Source: an uncultured Devosia sp.
Lineage (GTDB): Bacteria; Pseudomonadota; Alphaproteobacteria; Rhizobiales; Devosiaceae
DNA length: 5,432 bases
Direction of reading: 5' to 3'
Assembly: GCA_946481445.1 (NCBI GenBank)
Contig: CAMLOA010000170.1
Location: forward strand, 1-5,432
The notes below the pieces were generated by a model that was not told the DNA's origin, ran no database searches, and worked only from the letters and a program-made list of their open reading frames with translations. Position 1 is the stretch's first letter. Every line of letters starts with the position of its first letter. The position numbers and the translations under genes are program-made. Of the stretch, positions 1 through 4,914 are shown piece after piece.

Positions 1-818
1 CCAAGCGCTTCGGCCTGTTCCACGCCATGTTCGGCATCGGTTTCATCATCGGCCCCGTCCTTGGCGGCCTGTTGGGCGACGTCTGGGTGCGCGCGCCCTT
101 CATCGCCGCCGCATTGCTCAATGCCGCCAATTTCGCGCTGGCCCTGTTCGTGCTTCCCGAATCGCGCAAGGGCGAGCCGGGTGCACGCTTCAGCCTCGAT
201 ACGCTCAACCCGTTCAAGCCGCTGCGTTGGGCCCTCACGTTCCGGGCGCTGGTCCCGCTCATGGCGATCTTCGTCATCCTCAATTTCGTCGGCACGGTCT
301 ATGGCACGATCTGGGCGCTCTACAGTGAGGACGTGTTCGACTGGAATGGCACCACGATCGGGCTCTCCCTGGGAGCCTTCGGGATATTCCATGCTCTGGC
401 CCAGGCCTTCCTCACCGGCCCGGCCGTGGCGCGGCTGGGCGAGCGCTGGGCGCTCATCGTCGGCATGGCTTTCGAGACGGGTGCCCTGCTGACGCTGACC
501 TTCGCCACCCAGGGCTGGATCCTGTTCGCGATGGCCCCGATCTTCGCCCTGGGCGGCATCGGCATGCCGGCGCTGCAGTCTCTGACAACCCGGCAGGTCG
601 ATGGCGACCGGCAGGGGCAGTTGCAGGGTGTCCTGTCCAGCCTGGTCAGTCTGGCCGCGGTCTTCGGCCCGCTCTTCTTCAGCTTCATCTATTTCGGACT
701 GCGGCCCACGGGGCCCGGCCTGATCTGGCTGGTTGCCATCGGCTGCTACCTGCTGGCCATTCCATTGATGCTGGGAATCAAGCGCAGTCCCACGCCCGCC
801 CCGGCGGTGGCCGAATAG
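1..818 (+). CDS. TetA-like MFS drug efflux transporter, C-terminal part (5' end outside window)
   Basis: This is an inner-membrane proton-coupled efflux transporter of the major facilitator superfamily, closest in style to the TetA/TCR group. The first whole codon is at position 3, and 271 residues are visible before TAG at 816-818. A textbook antiporter motif C (GxxxGPxxGG) lies at visible residues 13-22, which places the window start just before transmembrane helix 5. Helix 6 ends in LPESR (residues 51-55). A basic, Asn-Pro-containing cytoplasmic loop follows, as between the two halves of TetA, and then about six more hydrophobic segments. The tail is Pro/Ala-rich and polar. TetA proteins are about 400 residues, so roughly 130 are missing upstream. 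The family is clear. The substrate is not: chromosomal members often do not export tetracycline, so I give no tet symbol. No regulator is visible in the window. Confidence 0.9.
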   Translation, partial: KRFGLFHAMFGIGFIIGPVLGGLLGDVWVRAPFIAAALLNAANFALALFVLPESRKGEPGARFSLDTLNPFKPLRWALTFRALVPLMAIFVILNFVGTVYGTIWALYSEDVFDWNGTTIGLSLGAFGIFHALAQAFLTGPAVARLGERWALIVGMAFETGALLTLTFATQGWILFAMAPIFALGGIGMPALQSLTTRQVDGDRQGQLQGVLSSLVSLAAVFGPLFFSFIYFGLRPTGPGLIWLVAIGCYLLAIPLMLGIKRSPTPAPAVAE

Positions 819-830
819 GCTGGCAAACTG

Positions 831-909
831 TGCAAAGCCCGGAAAACAGGCAAAAAACCATTATCCGGACTTGTCGGGGCGGATTTTCCGGTCCATTAAC
901 AGCTTTGCA
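831..909. repeat. Nested inverted repeats between the transporter and HU genes
   Basis: Outer arms TGCAAAG (831-837) and CTTTGCA (903-909) enclose inner arms CCGGAAAA (839-846) and TTTTCCGG (884-891), all perfect complements. The heptamer AGCCCGG also occurs three times in the direct orientation, starting at 836, 911 and 928. A transcript could fold into a long two-part stem just after the transporter stop codon. It could be the transporter's 3' end or part of the HU control region. No T tract follows, so it is not a standard intrinsic terminator. Confidence 0.45.
870..899 (+). promoter_or_regulatory. Weak candidate promoter for HU
   Basis: CTTGTC at 870-875 differs by one base from the CTTGAC -35 element often seen in alphaproteobacteria. 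CATTAA at 894-899 is a poor -10 match at about the right spacing. HU must have a promoter somewhere in the 203-nt gap, and this is only the best candidate I can see. It lies inside the inverted-repeat region. Confidence 0.25.
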
Positions 910-1021
910 TAGCCCGGCCCCGCAAGAAGCCCGGAAATCCTTGCGTTTCACGCAGAATCGACCAAGGGTTGCCGCGTTTTGGGTTCGCCAGCGAGGCGGG
1001 CATTCACTGTGAGGAAACGCT

Positions 1022-1294
1022 ATGAACAAGAACGATCTGGTGGGCGTCGTCGCCGAGAAGGCAACCATCACCAAGGCACAGGCCGCCGAAGCGGTTGACG
1101 CGGTGTTCGAGGCCATCACCGGCTCTCTGAAGGCTGGCGAAGAAGTTCGCCTCGATGGCTTCGGCACCTTCGCCGTTTCGCAGCGCAAGGCCTCGACCGG
1201 CCGCAACCCGGCCACCGGCGCCGAAATCAAGATCCCGGCCTCCAACCAGGCCAAGTTCAAGCCCGGCAAGGGCCTGAAGGACGCGATCAACTAA
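1022..1294 (+). CDS. hupB: HU family nucleoid DNA-binding protein
   Basis: HU is a small basic histone-like protein that dimerises, bends DNA without strong sequence preference, compacts the nucleoid and assists replication and transcription. The product has 90 residues, the normal length. The N-terminal helical dimerisation region covers about residues 1-40. The GFGTF turn is at 46-50, and the DNA-binding arm carries RNPATG at 61-66, with Pro63 the residue that intercalates into the minor groove. The usual C-terminal FKPGKxLKDAIN ending is intact. The start is supported by GAGGA at 1011-1015, six bases before ATG. The gene is monocistronic by appearance: a 200-nt gap lies in front and a strong terminator behind. 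In many Rhizobiales lon precedes this gene, but here the neighbour is an efflux transporter. Family assignment is very secure; the symbol follows common alphaproteobacterial usage, and IHF subunits are less likely. Confidence 0.96.
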   Translation: MNKNDLVGVVAEKATITKAQAAEAVDAVFEAITGSLKAGEEVRLDGFGTFAVSQRKASTGRNPATGAEIKIPASNQAKFKPGKGLKDAIN

Positions 1295-1319
1295 GATCGT
1301 TCCGTCGCAGCATCGCGAT

Positions 1320-1357
1320 TGGCCCCGAGCGCACGGCGCCGGGGCCATTTTGTTTTT
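1320..1357 (+). terminator. Intrinsic terminator of the HU gene
   Basis: An 8-bp perfect stem pairs TGGCCCCG (1320-1327) with CGGGGCCA (1340-1347) across a 12-nt loop. TTTTGTTTTT (1348-1357) follows directly. It starts 26 nt after the HU stop codon and separates HU from the tRNA-Val promoter, which begins only 6 nt further on. Confidence 0.88.
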
Positions 1358-1362
1358 GCCGG

Positions 1363-1391
1363 TTGACGATAGCGGGCAGGGGCCCTAATCA
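1363..1391 (+). promoter_or_regulatory. Promoter of tRNA-Val
   Basis: TTGACG (1363-1368) and TAATCA (1386-1391) are separated by exactly 17 nt. The predicted transcription start near 1398 is about 25 nt before the mature tRNA. The promoter sits immediately after the HU terminator, so the tRNA appears to be transcribed independently. Confidence 0.6.
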
Positions 1392-1423
1392 GGGCGCCAT
1401 TCGCCGGGGCCCAGCCCTGCGGC

Positions 1424-1499
<76 letters not shown>

Positions 1500-1518
1500 T
1501 CCCTCCATGTTTGGCAAA

Positions 1519-1537
1519 GGTGCACACTACGTGCACC
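1519..1537. repeat. Hairpin 20 nt downstream of tRNA-Val
   Basis: GGTGCAC (1519-1525) and GTGCACC (1531-1537) form a perfect 7-bp stem around the loop ACTAC. No T tract follows. It may mark the 3' end of the tRNA-Val transcript or a processing site, or it may be a protein-binding dyad. The rest of the 253-nt gap up to tRNA-Asp shows no gene I can support, only the tRNA-Asp promoter candidate near its end. Confidence 0.45.
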
Positions 1538-1686
1538 AATTGGCTCGAAGTGTGCCTCCCGATCGAATGGGGTGCTATTCTGCCGTGTCACATAAAGAAT
1601 CCCGCGCTAACGGCTGTTCGAGCGAGACTTTTCCACAGTCGCCGCAGGCAATCTTGAAAATCTCACGACAATCGGGTTCTGGCCGC

Positions 1687-1715
1687 TTGACTTGCCCATG
1701 GGGCCTCGGTAAACG
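1687..1715 (+). promoter_or_regulatory. Likely promoter of tRNA-Asp
   Basis: TTGACT (1687-1692, preceded by C as in the CTTGAC form) and TAAACG (1710-1715) are 17 nt apart. The -10 half is imperfect. The predicted start near 1722 lies about 30 nt before the tRNA. This suggests separate transcription from tRNA-Val, although read-through across the gap cannot be excluded. Confidence 0.45.
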
Positions 1716-1752
1716 GACGCCACGTTGCAGGAACGCCTCGCGTTCCCTCGCT

Positions 1753-1829
<77 letters not shown>

Positions 1830-1858
1830 TCACCCTAAATGGTTGATCTGGTTCATTT

Positions 1859-1882
1859 CGCCGTGATCTTGATGATCCGGCG
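1859..1882. repeat. Bulged hairpin 30 nt after tRNA-Asp
   Basis: CGCCG (1859-1863) pairs with CGGCG (1878-1882), and GATC (1865-1868) pairs with GATC (1874-1877). There is one bulged T at 1864 and a 5-nt loop, giving nine base pairs. No T tract follows. It is a possible transcript end for tRNA-Asp or part of the msrA control region. A TATAAA hexamer at 1897-1902 lies just downstream and could be an msrA -10 element, but no -35 element sits at a normal distance. Confidence 0.4.
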
Positions 1883-1902
1883 TAACCCAAGGCGCATATA
1901 AA

Positions 1903-1939
1903 GCGAACTGACGAGCAGACTGCTCAAACCGAGGTTCGC
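1903..1939 (+). promoter_or_regulatory. Nested dyads in the msrA leader
   Basis: GAGCAG-A-CTGCTC (1913-1925) is a perfect 13-bp dyad. It is enclosed by GCGAAC (1903-1908) and GTTCGC (1934-1939), also perfect complements. The outer right arm starts at the last G of the GAGG ribosome binding site (1931-1934) and ends four bases before ATG. In RNA this could partly occlude the start region; in DNA the inner dyad resembles a repressor operator. Either role is inference. Confidence 0.35.
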
Positions 1940-1942
1940 ACC

Positions 1943-2671
1943 ATGCCCCGCTCGATCACCGCTACCAGCACGCACCCGTCCCGCCGCCGCGTTGCCCTAG
2001 GCCTGCTGCTGTTGCCCGCACTCGCCTTCACCACCTTCCCGTCCGAGAGCTGGTCACAGGAAGCGCCGGTGGTGATTCCCCCGCCAGATCAGGACCTTGC
2101 CGAGACCGGCACGGTGGCCAAGCTGGTTCTGGCGGGCGGCTGCTTCTGGGGCGTGCAGGGAGTATTCCAGCATACAAAGGGGGTGCTCAATGCCGTGTCC
2201 GGTTATTCCGGAGGGGCGGCAGAGACGGCCACCTATGAACTCACCACGCGCGGAAATACCGGTCACGCCGAGGCGGTCGAGATAACCTACGACCCGCAGA
2301 TCGTCAGCTTCGGCGACCTGCTGCACATCTACTTCTCGGTCGCCCACAACCCGACGCAGCTCAATTATCAGGGGCCCGACCGCGGCACGCAGTATCGATC
2401 GACGATCTTCCCCGCCAACGAGGAGCAGGCCCGAATTGCCAAGGCCTATATCGACCAGCTCGACGCAACGGGCCTGTTCGAAGGGCCAATCGTCACGACG
2501 CTCGAGCCGCTCGAGGCGTTCTATCCGGCCGAGCAGTACCATCAGGATTTCCTGACGCTCAATCCGAACTGGCCCTATATCGTCGTGCACGACCTGCCCA
2601 AGATCGCCGCGCTCAAGGCCATCTTCCCCGACGCGTATCGGGAGGAGCCCGTTCTGGTCGGGATGCTTTAG
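1943..2671 (+). CDS. msrA: Exported peptide methionine sulfoxide reductase A
   Basis: MsrA reduces the S-epimer of methionine sulfoxide in oxidised proteins back to methionine. The 242-residue product has an N-terminal extension with SRRR (13-16), a hydrophobic stretch (17-32) and a plausible cleavage site before about residue 40. It therefore looks exported, possibly by the Tat route, to act in the periplasm. The catalytic domain starts near residue 58. GGCFWG (65-70) carries nucleophile Cys67; GHAE gives Glu110; Tyr98, Asp146 and Tyr151 align with E. coli MsrA active-site residues by spacing. NPTQLN, GTQYRS and AEQYHQ are all present. Cys67 is the only cysteine, so the resolving cysteines of most MsrA enzymes are missing. 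The start is supported by GAGG at 1931-1934, eight bases before ATG. There is no adjacent msrB or msrPQ. The enzyme family is very secure; export is a prediction. Confidence 0.94.
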   Translation: MPRSITATSTHPSRRRVALGLLLLPALAFTTFPSESWSQEAPVVIPPPDQDLAETGTVAKLVLAGGCFWGVQGVFQHTKGVLNAVSGYSGGAAETATYELTTRGNTGHAEAVEITYDPQIVSFGDLLHIYFSVAHNPTQLNYQGPDRGTQYRSTIFPANEEQARIAKAYIDQLDATGLFEGPIVTTLEPLEAFYPAEQYHQDFLTLNPNWPYIVVHDLPKIAALKAIFPDAYREEPVLVGML

Positions 2672-2680
2672 CAGCAGGAA

Positions 2681-2709
2681 CCCGGCGCCCTGCCGGGGCG
2701 TTCTCGTTC
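2681..2709 (+). terminator. Probable terminator after msrA
   Basis: CCCGGC (2681-2686) and GCCGGG (2692-2697) form a 6-bp GC stem with a 5-nt loop, beginning 10 nt after the msrA stop codon. A T-rich but interrupted tract (TTCTCGTTC, 2701-2709) follows. It is weaker than the other terminators here, so partial read-through into the next gene is possible. Confidence 0.45.
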
Positions 2710-2731
2710 TGCGTCACGGAAGGTCACCCTC

Positions 2732-3271
2732 ATGAACCGGATCGTTGCTAGTCTGATTGCAGCCGGCTTTGCCGGGGTACCGGTCAGCGTCGCGGCCGCT
2801 GATCCGGTCGCGATCGCCTCGAGTTCCAACGCGATGATGCCGGTACATGACGACACGCCATTTGACTGGGGCGGTTTCTACGCCGGCGTCTATGGCACGA
2901 TCCAAACGGATGCAGACCAGACAGCGGCAGGGCTTGGCGTGCGCGCCGGTGTCGACGCGCAGTTCGATTTCTTCCTCGTGGGCGCGGAAGTCTCCGTTCA
3001 GGGGTTGAGTGGGGACGTGGGCACCGAGGCCTATGGCGAACTCCTCGGGCGCGCCGGCCTTGTGGTGACGGACGATGTGGTCGTCTATGCAGCAGGCGGA
3101 TACGGGCTGGAACTGGGTCTCCCGGATGAGGGCGACGTCCGGTTGGGCGGCGGCGCTGAAATCGCCATCACCGATTCTCTCTCTCTCGATGCCCGGTATC
3201 TCGGCGGCTTGAGCCTCGATGGCGGTGAGTCCCGACACCAGGTCACCCTGGGCGCCAATTTCCACTTCTGA
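2732..3271 (+). CDS. Small outer-membrane beta-barrel protein (Omp25/Omp31-like)
   Basis: This 179-residue protein has a Sec signal peptide (hydrophobic core about 4-20, likely cut after Ala22 or Ala23). A short linker follows, and then the FDWGGFYAGV motif (44-53), which typically opens the barrel in alphaproteobacterial Omp25/Omp31-type surface proteins. The rest is alternating-hydrophobicity strands with Gly-rich turns. It ends in Phe, the usual C-terminal residue recognised by the BAM outer-membrane assembly machinery. GGAAGG at 2718-2723, eight bases before ATG, fixes the start. It starts only 60 nt after msrA. The next gene is a diverged paralogue: both share the FDWxGxYAGV opening, a VVTDxVxVYAxGGxG strand, an LGGGxExAxTD strand and a final HF. 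The barrel is small, probably eight strands, so a structural or envelope-stability role is likelier than a porin. Exact function is unknown. Confidence 0.85.
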   Translation: MNRIVASLIAAGFAGVPVSVAAADPVAIASSSNAMMPVHDDTPFDWGGFYAGVYGTIQTDADQTAAGLGVRAGVDAQFDFFLVGAEVSVQGLSGDVGTEAYGELLGRAGLVVTDDVVVYAAGGYGLELGLPDEGDVRLGGGAEIAITDSLSLDARYLGGLSLDGGESRHQVTLGANFHF

Positions 3272-3316
3272 GCGCGTAGCCCCTGCGCCGATTGTGCTGG
3301 CGAGTCGTCATCCTGG

Positions 3317-3346
3317 TTGACGAACGGCTCACCTTATGTCCAATTT
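3317..3346 (+). promoter_or_regulatory. Weak promoter-like site downstream of the first omp gene
   Basis: TTGACG (3317-3322) is a good -35 hexamer, but the only candidate -10 at 17-18 nt is poor (around CAATTT, 3341-3346). If active, it would give the second omp gene a leader of about 200 nt that includes both inverted repeats described below. Confidence 0.2.
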
Positions 3347-3383
3347 CCGCCACGGGTTCGCCACATTGCTTGGGGTGGCCTGT

Positions 3384-3412
3384 CGCATTTGTATCAAATT
3401 GAACCAAATGCG
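3384..3412. repeat. Perfect 8-bp inverted repeat in the leader of the second omp gene
   Basis: CGCATTTG (3384-3391) and CAAATGCG (3405-3412) are perfect complements around a 13-nt AT-rich spacer. It lies about 140 nt before the second omp start codon. It has no T tract, so it is not an ordinary terminator for the preceding gene. It could be an operator dyad or an RNA hairpin. Confidence 0.5.
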
Positions 3413-3457
3413 CGGCAAGGCTGCAACACCTGCCTCCAAATGGTCATGGATTCTTAT

Positions 3458-3479
3458 CCGCACCGTTGGATTTGTGCGG
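3458..3479. repeat. Second inverted repeat in the omp leader
   Basis: CCGCAC (3458-3463) and GTGCGG (3474-3479) are perfect complements around a 10-nt spacer. It ends nine bases before a candidate -35 hexamer (TTGTCA, 3488-3493), which is a typical place for an activator or repressor site. Confidence 0.4.
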
Positions 3480-3487
3480 CTGAAGGG

Positions 3488-3517
3488 TTGTCACGCGCGT
3501 TGGGCTGATGCATCTAT
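3488..3517 (+). promoter_or_regulatory. Candidate promoter of the second omp gene
   Basis: TTGTCA (3488-3493) is a good -35 match. An AT-containing stretch CATCTAT (3511-3517) lies 17-18 nt downstream as a mediocre -10. The predicted start would be near 3523-3525, about 30 nt before the chosen ATG. The strength of the protein's codon bias suggests that a strong promoter must exist in this 282-nt gap. Confidence 0.35.
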
Positions 3518-3540
3518 CGGCCGACTACGGTTAACTCTAT

Positions 3541-3545
3541 GGGAG
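3541..3545 (+). promoter_or_regulatory. Ribosome binding site that decides the omp start
   Basis: GGGAG at 3541-3545 is eight bases before the ATG at 3554. An in-frame ATG at 3539 lies directly in front of this site and has no Shine-Dalgarno sequence of its own. The ATG at 3554 is therefore preferred and gives a signal peptide of normal length. Confidence 0.75.
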
Positions 3546-3553
3546 TGCAAGAT

Positions 3554-4132
3554 ATGTTTGTACGTTCGCTTTCTCTCGGTGTGGCAGCTGCTGCGCTGCT
3601 CGCTGGTGGTGCTCAGGCCGCTGACCTGATCATCCCGACCACCCCGGTTCCGATCTATGAAGAAGCCGGTTTCGACTGGGAAGGCCTCTATGCTGGTGTT
3701 CGCGTTGGCGGCCAGTTCACGGGCGCAAACCCCTATGGCGGCGCTGCCGTCAGCAGCACCTACGGCGTCGTCGGCGGTGCCGTTGGCGTGAACTTCATCC
3801 CGGTGGACCCGTTCCTGCTGGGCGTTGAAGTGACCGGCGACTACCTCTGGACCACTGGCAACCTGCACTCGGCCGAGTTCTTCGCGAACCTCCGCGCTGG
3901 TGCTGTCGTGACCGACGCCGTGCTCGTGTACGCCATCGGCGGCGTGGGCGTGCAGTCGACCAATGCTGGTACTCAGGGCATCTACCAGCTCGGTGGCGGT
4001 ATCGAACTGGCCGTAACCGACGCCATCACCGTCCGCGGTGAAGTTGTTGGCCAGGGCGACTTCTCGTCCACCGGTACCGACTCGTTCATCGAGGCCGCCA
4101 AGGCCACCGTTGGCGTGTTCTACCACTTCTAA
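3554..4132 (+). CDS. Abundant-type small outer-membrane beta-barrel protein (Omp25/Omp31-like)
   Basis: This 192-residue paralogue of the preceding gene has a signal peptide with a strong hydrophobic core (about 6-19) and a clean AQA-AD cleavage site after Ala22. The mature part begins with a Pro-rich linker (28-33), then FDWEGLYAGV (40-49). Alternating beta strands with Gly-rich turns follow, and it ends in YHF with the C-terminal Phe expected for outer-membrane insertion. The start at 3554 rather than 3539 is set by the ribosome binding site position. Compared with its neighbour it uses many GCT, GGT and GTT codons, a bias typical of very highly expressed genes. With its strong terminator this suggests one of the major surface proteins. 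A general envelope role is likely from the family. Pore activity or host interaction cannot be judged from sequence. Confidence 0.87.
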   Translation: MFVRSLSLGVAAAALLAGGAQAADLIIPTTPVPIYEEAGFDWEGLYAGVRVGGQFTGANPYGGAAVSSTYGVVGGAVGVNFIPVDPFLLGVEVTGDYLWTTGNLHSAEFFANLRAGAVVTDAVLVYAIGGVGVQSTNAGTQGIYQLGGGIELAVTDAITVRGEVVGQGDFSSTGTDSFIEAAKATVGVFYHF

Positions 4133-4147
4133 GTTTTGCAACGGGGC

Positions 4148-4165
4148 AGGGCGGTCCGCCGCCCT
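4148..4165. repeat. GC hairpin 15 nt after the omp stop codon
   Basis: AGGGCGG (4148-4154) and CCGCCCT (4159-4165) form a perfect 7-bp stem closed by a TCCG tetraloop. It has no T tract but stands 25 nt ahead of the strong terminator. It could protect the 3' end of an abundant mRNA from exonucleases. Confidence 0.5.
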
Positions 4166-4190
4166 TCCCAAGCGTCTTGCAAACCCAATT

Positions 4191-4225
4191 CGGCGAACCA
4201 CTCAGTGGTTCGCCGTTTTGGTTTT
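4191..4225 (+). terminator. Strong intrinsic terminator of the second omp gene
   Basis: A perfect 10-bp stem pairs CGGCGAACCA (4191-4200) with TGGTTCGCCG (4206-4215) around the loop CTCAG. TTTTGGTTTT (4216-4225) follows directly. It is the clearest terminator in the window and ends the envelope block. Confidence 0.93.
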
Positions 4226-4548
4226 GGCCGCCCGGTCAGGCGCTCCTGAAGAGCGATTCTCGTGATCCTCGGCGGGTGGCCATCCGGGGTGCTCAGTTTT
4301 CTGCACTTTCCATCAATTGCTAAGGCTGCGCAAAGGCTGGCTCCCGCGGAGATGCCCGGCGCACAGGGATTCTCACAGCGGCCGCCGAAGATATCTGATC
4401 TTTCTGATCATATTTTCTTTCCCTTGAATCCGGATAGCCAAAGGTCTAAGCCCAAGCCATCAACTGTCGCGTTGGCTCGCTTGCCCCAATTGCTTGCGTC
4501 GCTCTCGCGATTCCGGCCGCCCGGCCGGCGAATAAGTTAGGCTGCCGC
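4226..4548. other. Gene-poor stretch upstream of nuoA
   Basis: I see no supportable gene in these 323 nt on either strand. Open frames here lack ribosome binding sites and recognisable protein character. It holds a small hairpin (CGCTC 4241-4245 with GAGCG 4251-4255). It also holds an AT-rich patch (about 4389-4425) with TCTGATC repeated at 4394-4400 and 4403-4409, a 9-bp period. The patch stands out from the GC-rich surroundings and could be part of the nuo promoter region. I cannot assign -35 and -10 elements with confidence. Confidence 0.5.
4513..4528. repeat. GC palindrome just upstream of nuoA
   Basis: CCGGCCG (4513-4519) and CGGCCGG (4522-4528) are perfect complements with only two bases between. 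The dyad ends 20 nt before the nuoA start codon. It could be an operator or a stable leader hairpin next to the weak ribosome binding site AGG (4539-4541). Confidence 0.45.
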
Positions 4549-4914
4549 ATGACTGATTTGCTCAGCGCATATCTGCCCATCGTCCTTTTCCTTGGCCTGT
4601 CGGCCATTATCGGATTGGCGCTTCTGGTGGCGCCGTTCATCGTGGCGGTGAAACGCCCGGACCCCGAGAAGGTCTCCGCCTACGAGTGCGGGTTCGACGC
4701 GTTCGACGATGCGCGCATGAAGTTCGACGTCCGGTTCTACCTGGTGTCGATCCTGTTCATCATCTTCGACCTCGAAGTGGCCTTCCTGTTCCCCTGGGCC
4801 GTGGTGTTCAAGGAAGTCGGCTGGTTCGGATTCTGGTCGATGATGATCTTCCTCGGCGTCCTCACCGTCGGGTTTGTCTATGAGTGGCGCAAGGGAGCCC
4901 TGGAATGGGATTGA
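4549..4914 (+). CDS. nuoA: NADH-quinone oxidoreductase subunit A
   Basis: NuoA (ND3 in mitochondria) is a small membrane subunit of respiratory complex I, at the junction between the peripheral arm and the membrane arm near the quinone site. The 121-residue protein has three transmembrane helices (about 9-32, 62-83 and 92-111). The long loop after helix 1 contains YECG (45-48); Cys47 corresponds to the ND3 loop cysteine used as a marker of the active/deactive transition in mitochondria. FDLE (73-76) in helix 2 provides the conserved acidic residues Asp74 and Glu76. Length and sequence match full alphaproteobacterial NuoA. The start is preceded only by a weak AGG seven bases upstream, but no other start fits as well. 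It opens the nuo operon: its last ten bases overlap nuoB, a usual sign of translational coupling. Confidence 0.97.
   Translation: MTDLLSAYLPIVLFLGLSAIIGLALLVAPFIVAVKRPDPEKVSAYECGFDAFDDARMKFDVRFYLVSILFIIFDLEVAFLFPWAVVFKEVGWFGFWSMMIFLGVLTVGFVYEWRKGALEWD

Noticed and set aside
27..818. Reading the transporter as a complete 263-residue protein starting at ATG 27
   Set aside because: The frame is open to the window edge and position 27 lies inside the helix that carries motif C, so this is an internal methionine of a longer protein.
3539..3553. Upstream in-frame ATG for the second omp gene
   Set aside because: It precedes the GGGAG ribosome binding site at 3541-3545, so the ATG at 3554 fits better and gives a more typical signal peptide.
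3317..3629. Two overlapping open frames in the leader of the second omp gene
   Set aside because: They begin with non-ATG starts or lack ribosome binding sites, cross the omp start in another frame and show no protein family features.
3491..4201. A 236-codon reverse-strand open frame opposite the second omp gene
   Set aside because: It is the antisense shadow of a clear signal-peptide-bearing outer-membrane protein. It also covers the strong terminator and has no family features.
4262..4540. A 92-codon open frame starting with GTG between the second omp gene and nuoA
   Set aside because: It has no ribosome binding site, no recognisable domain and a composition unlike the neighbouring genes. 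It is probably a chance open frame in GC-rich DNA.
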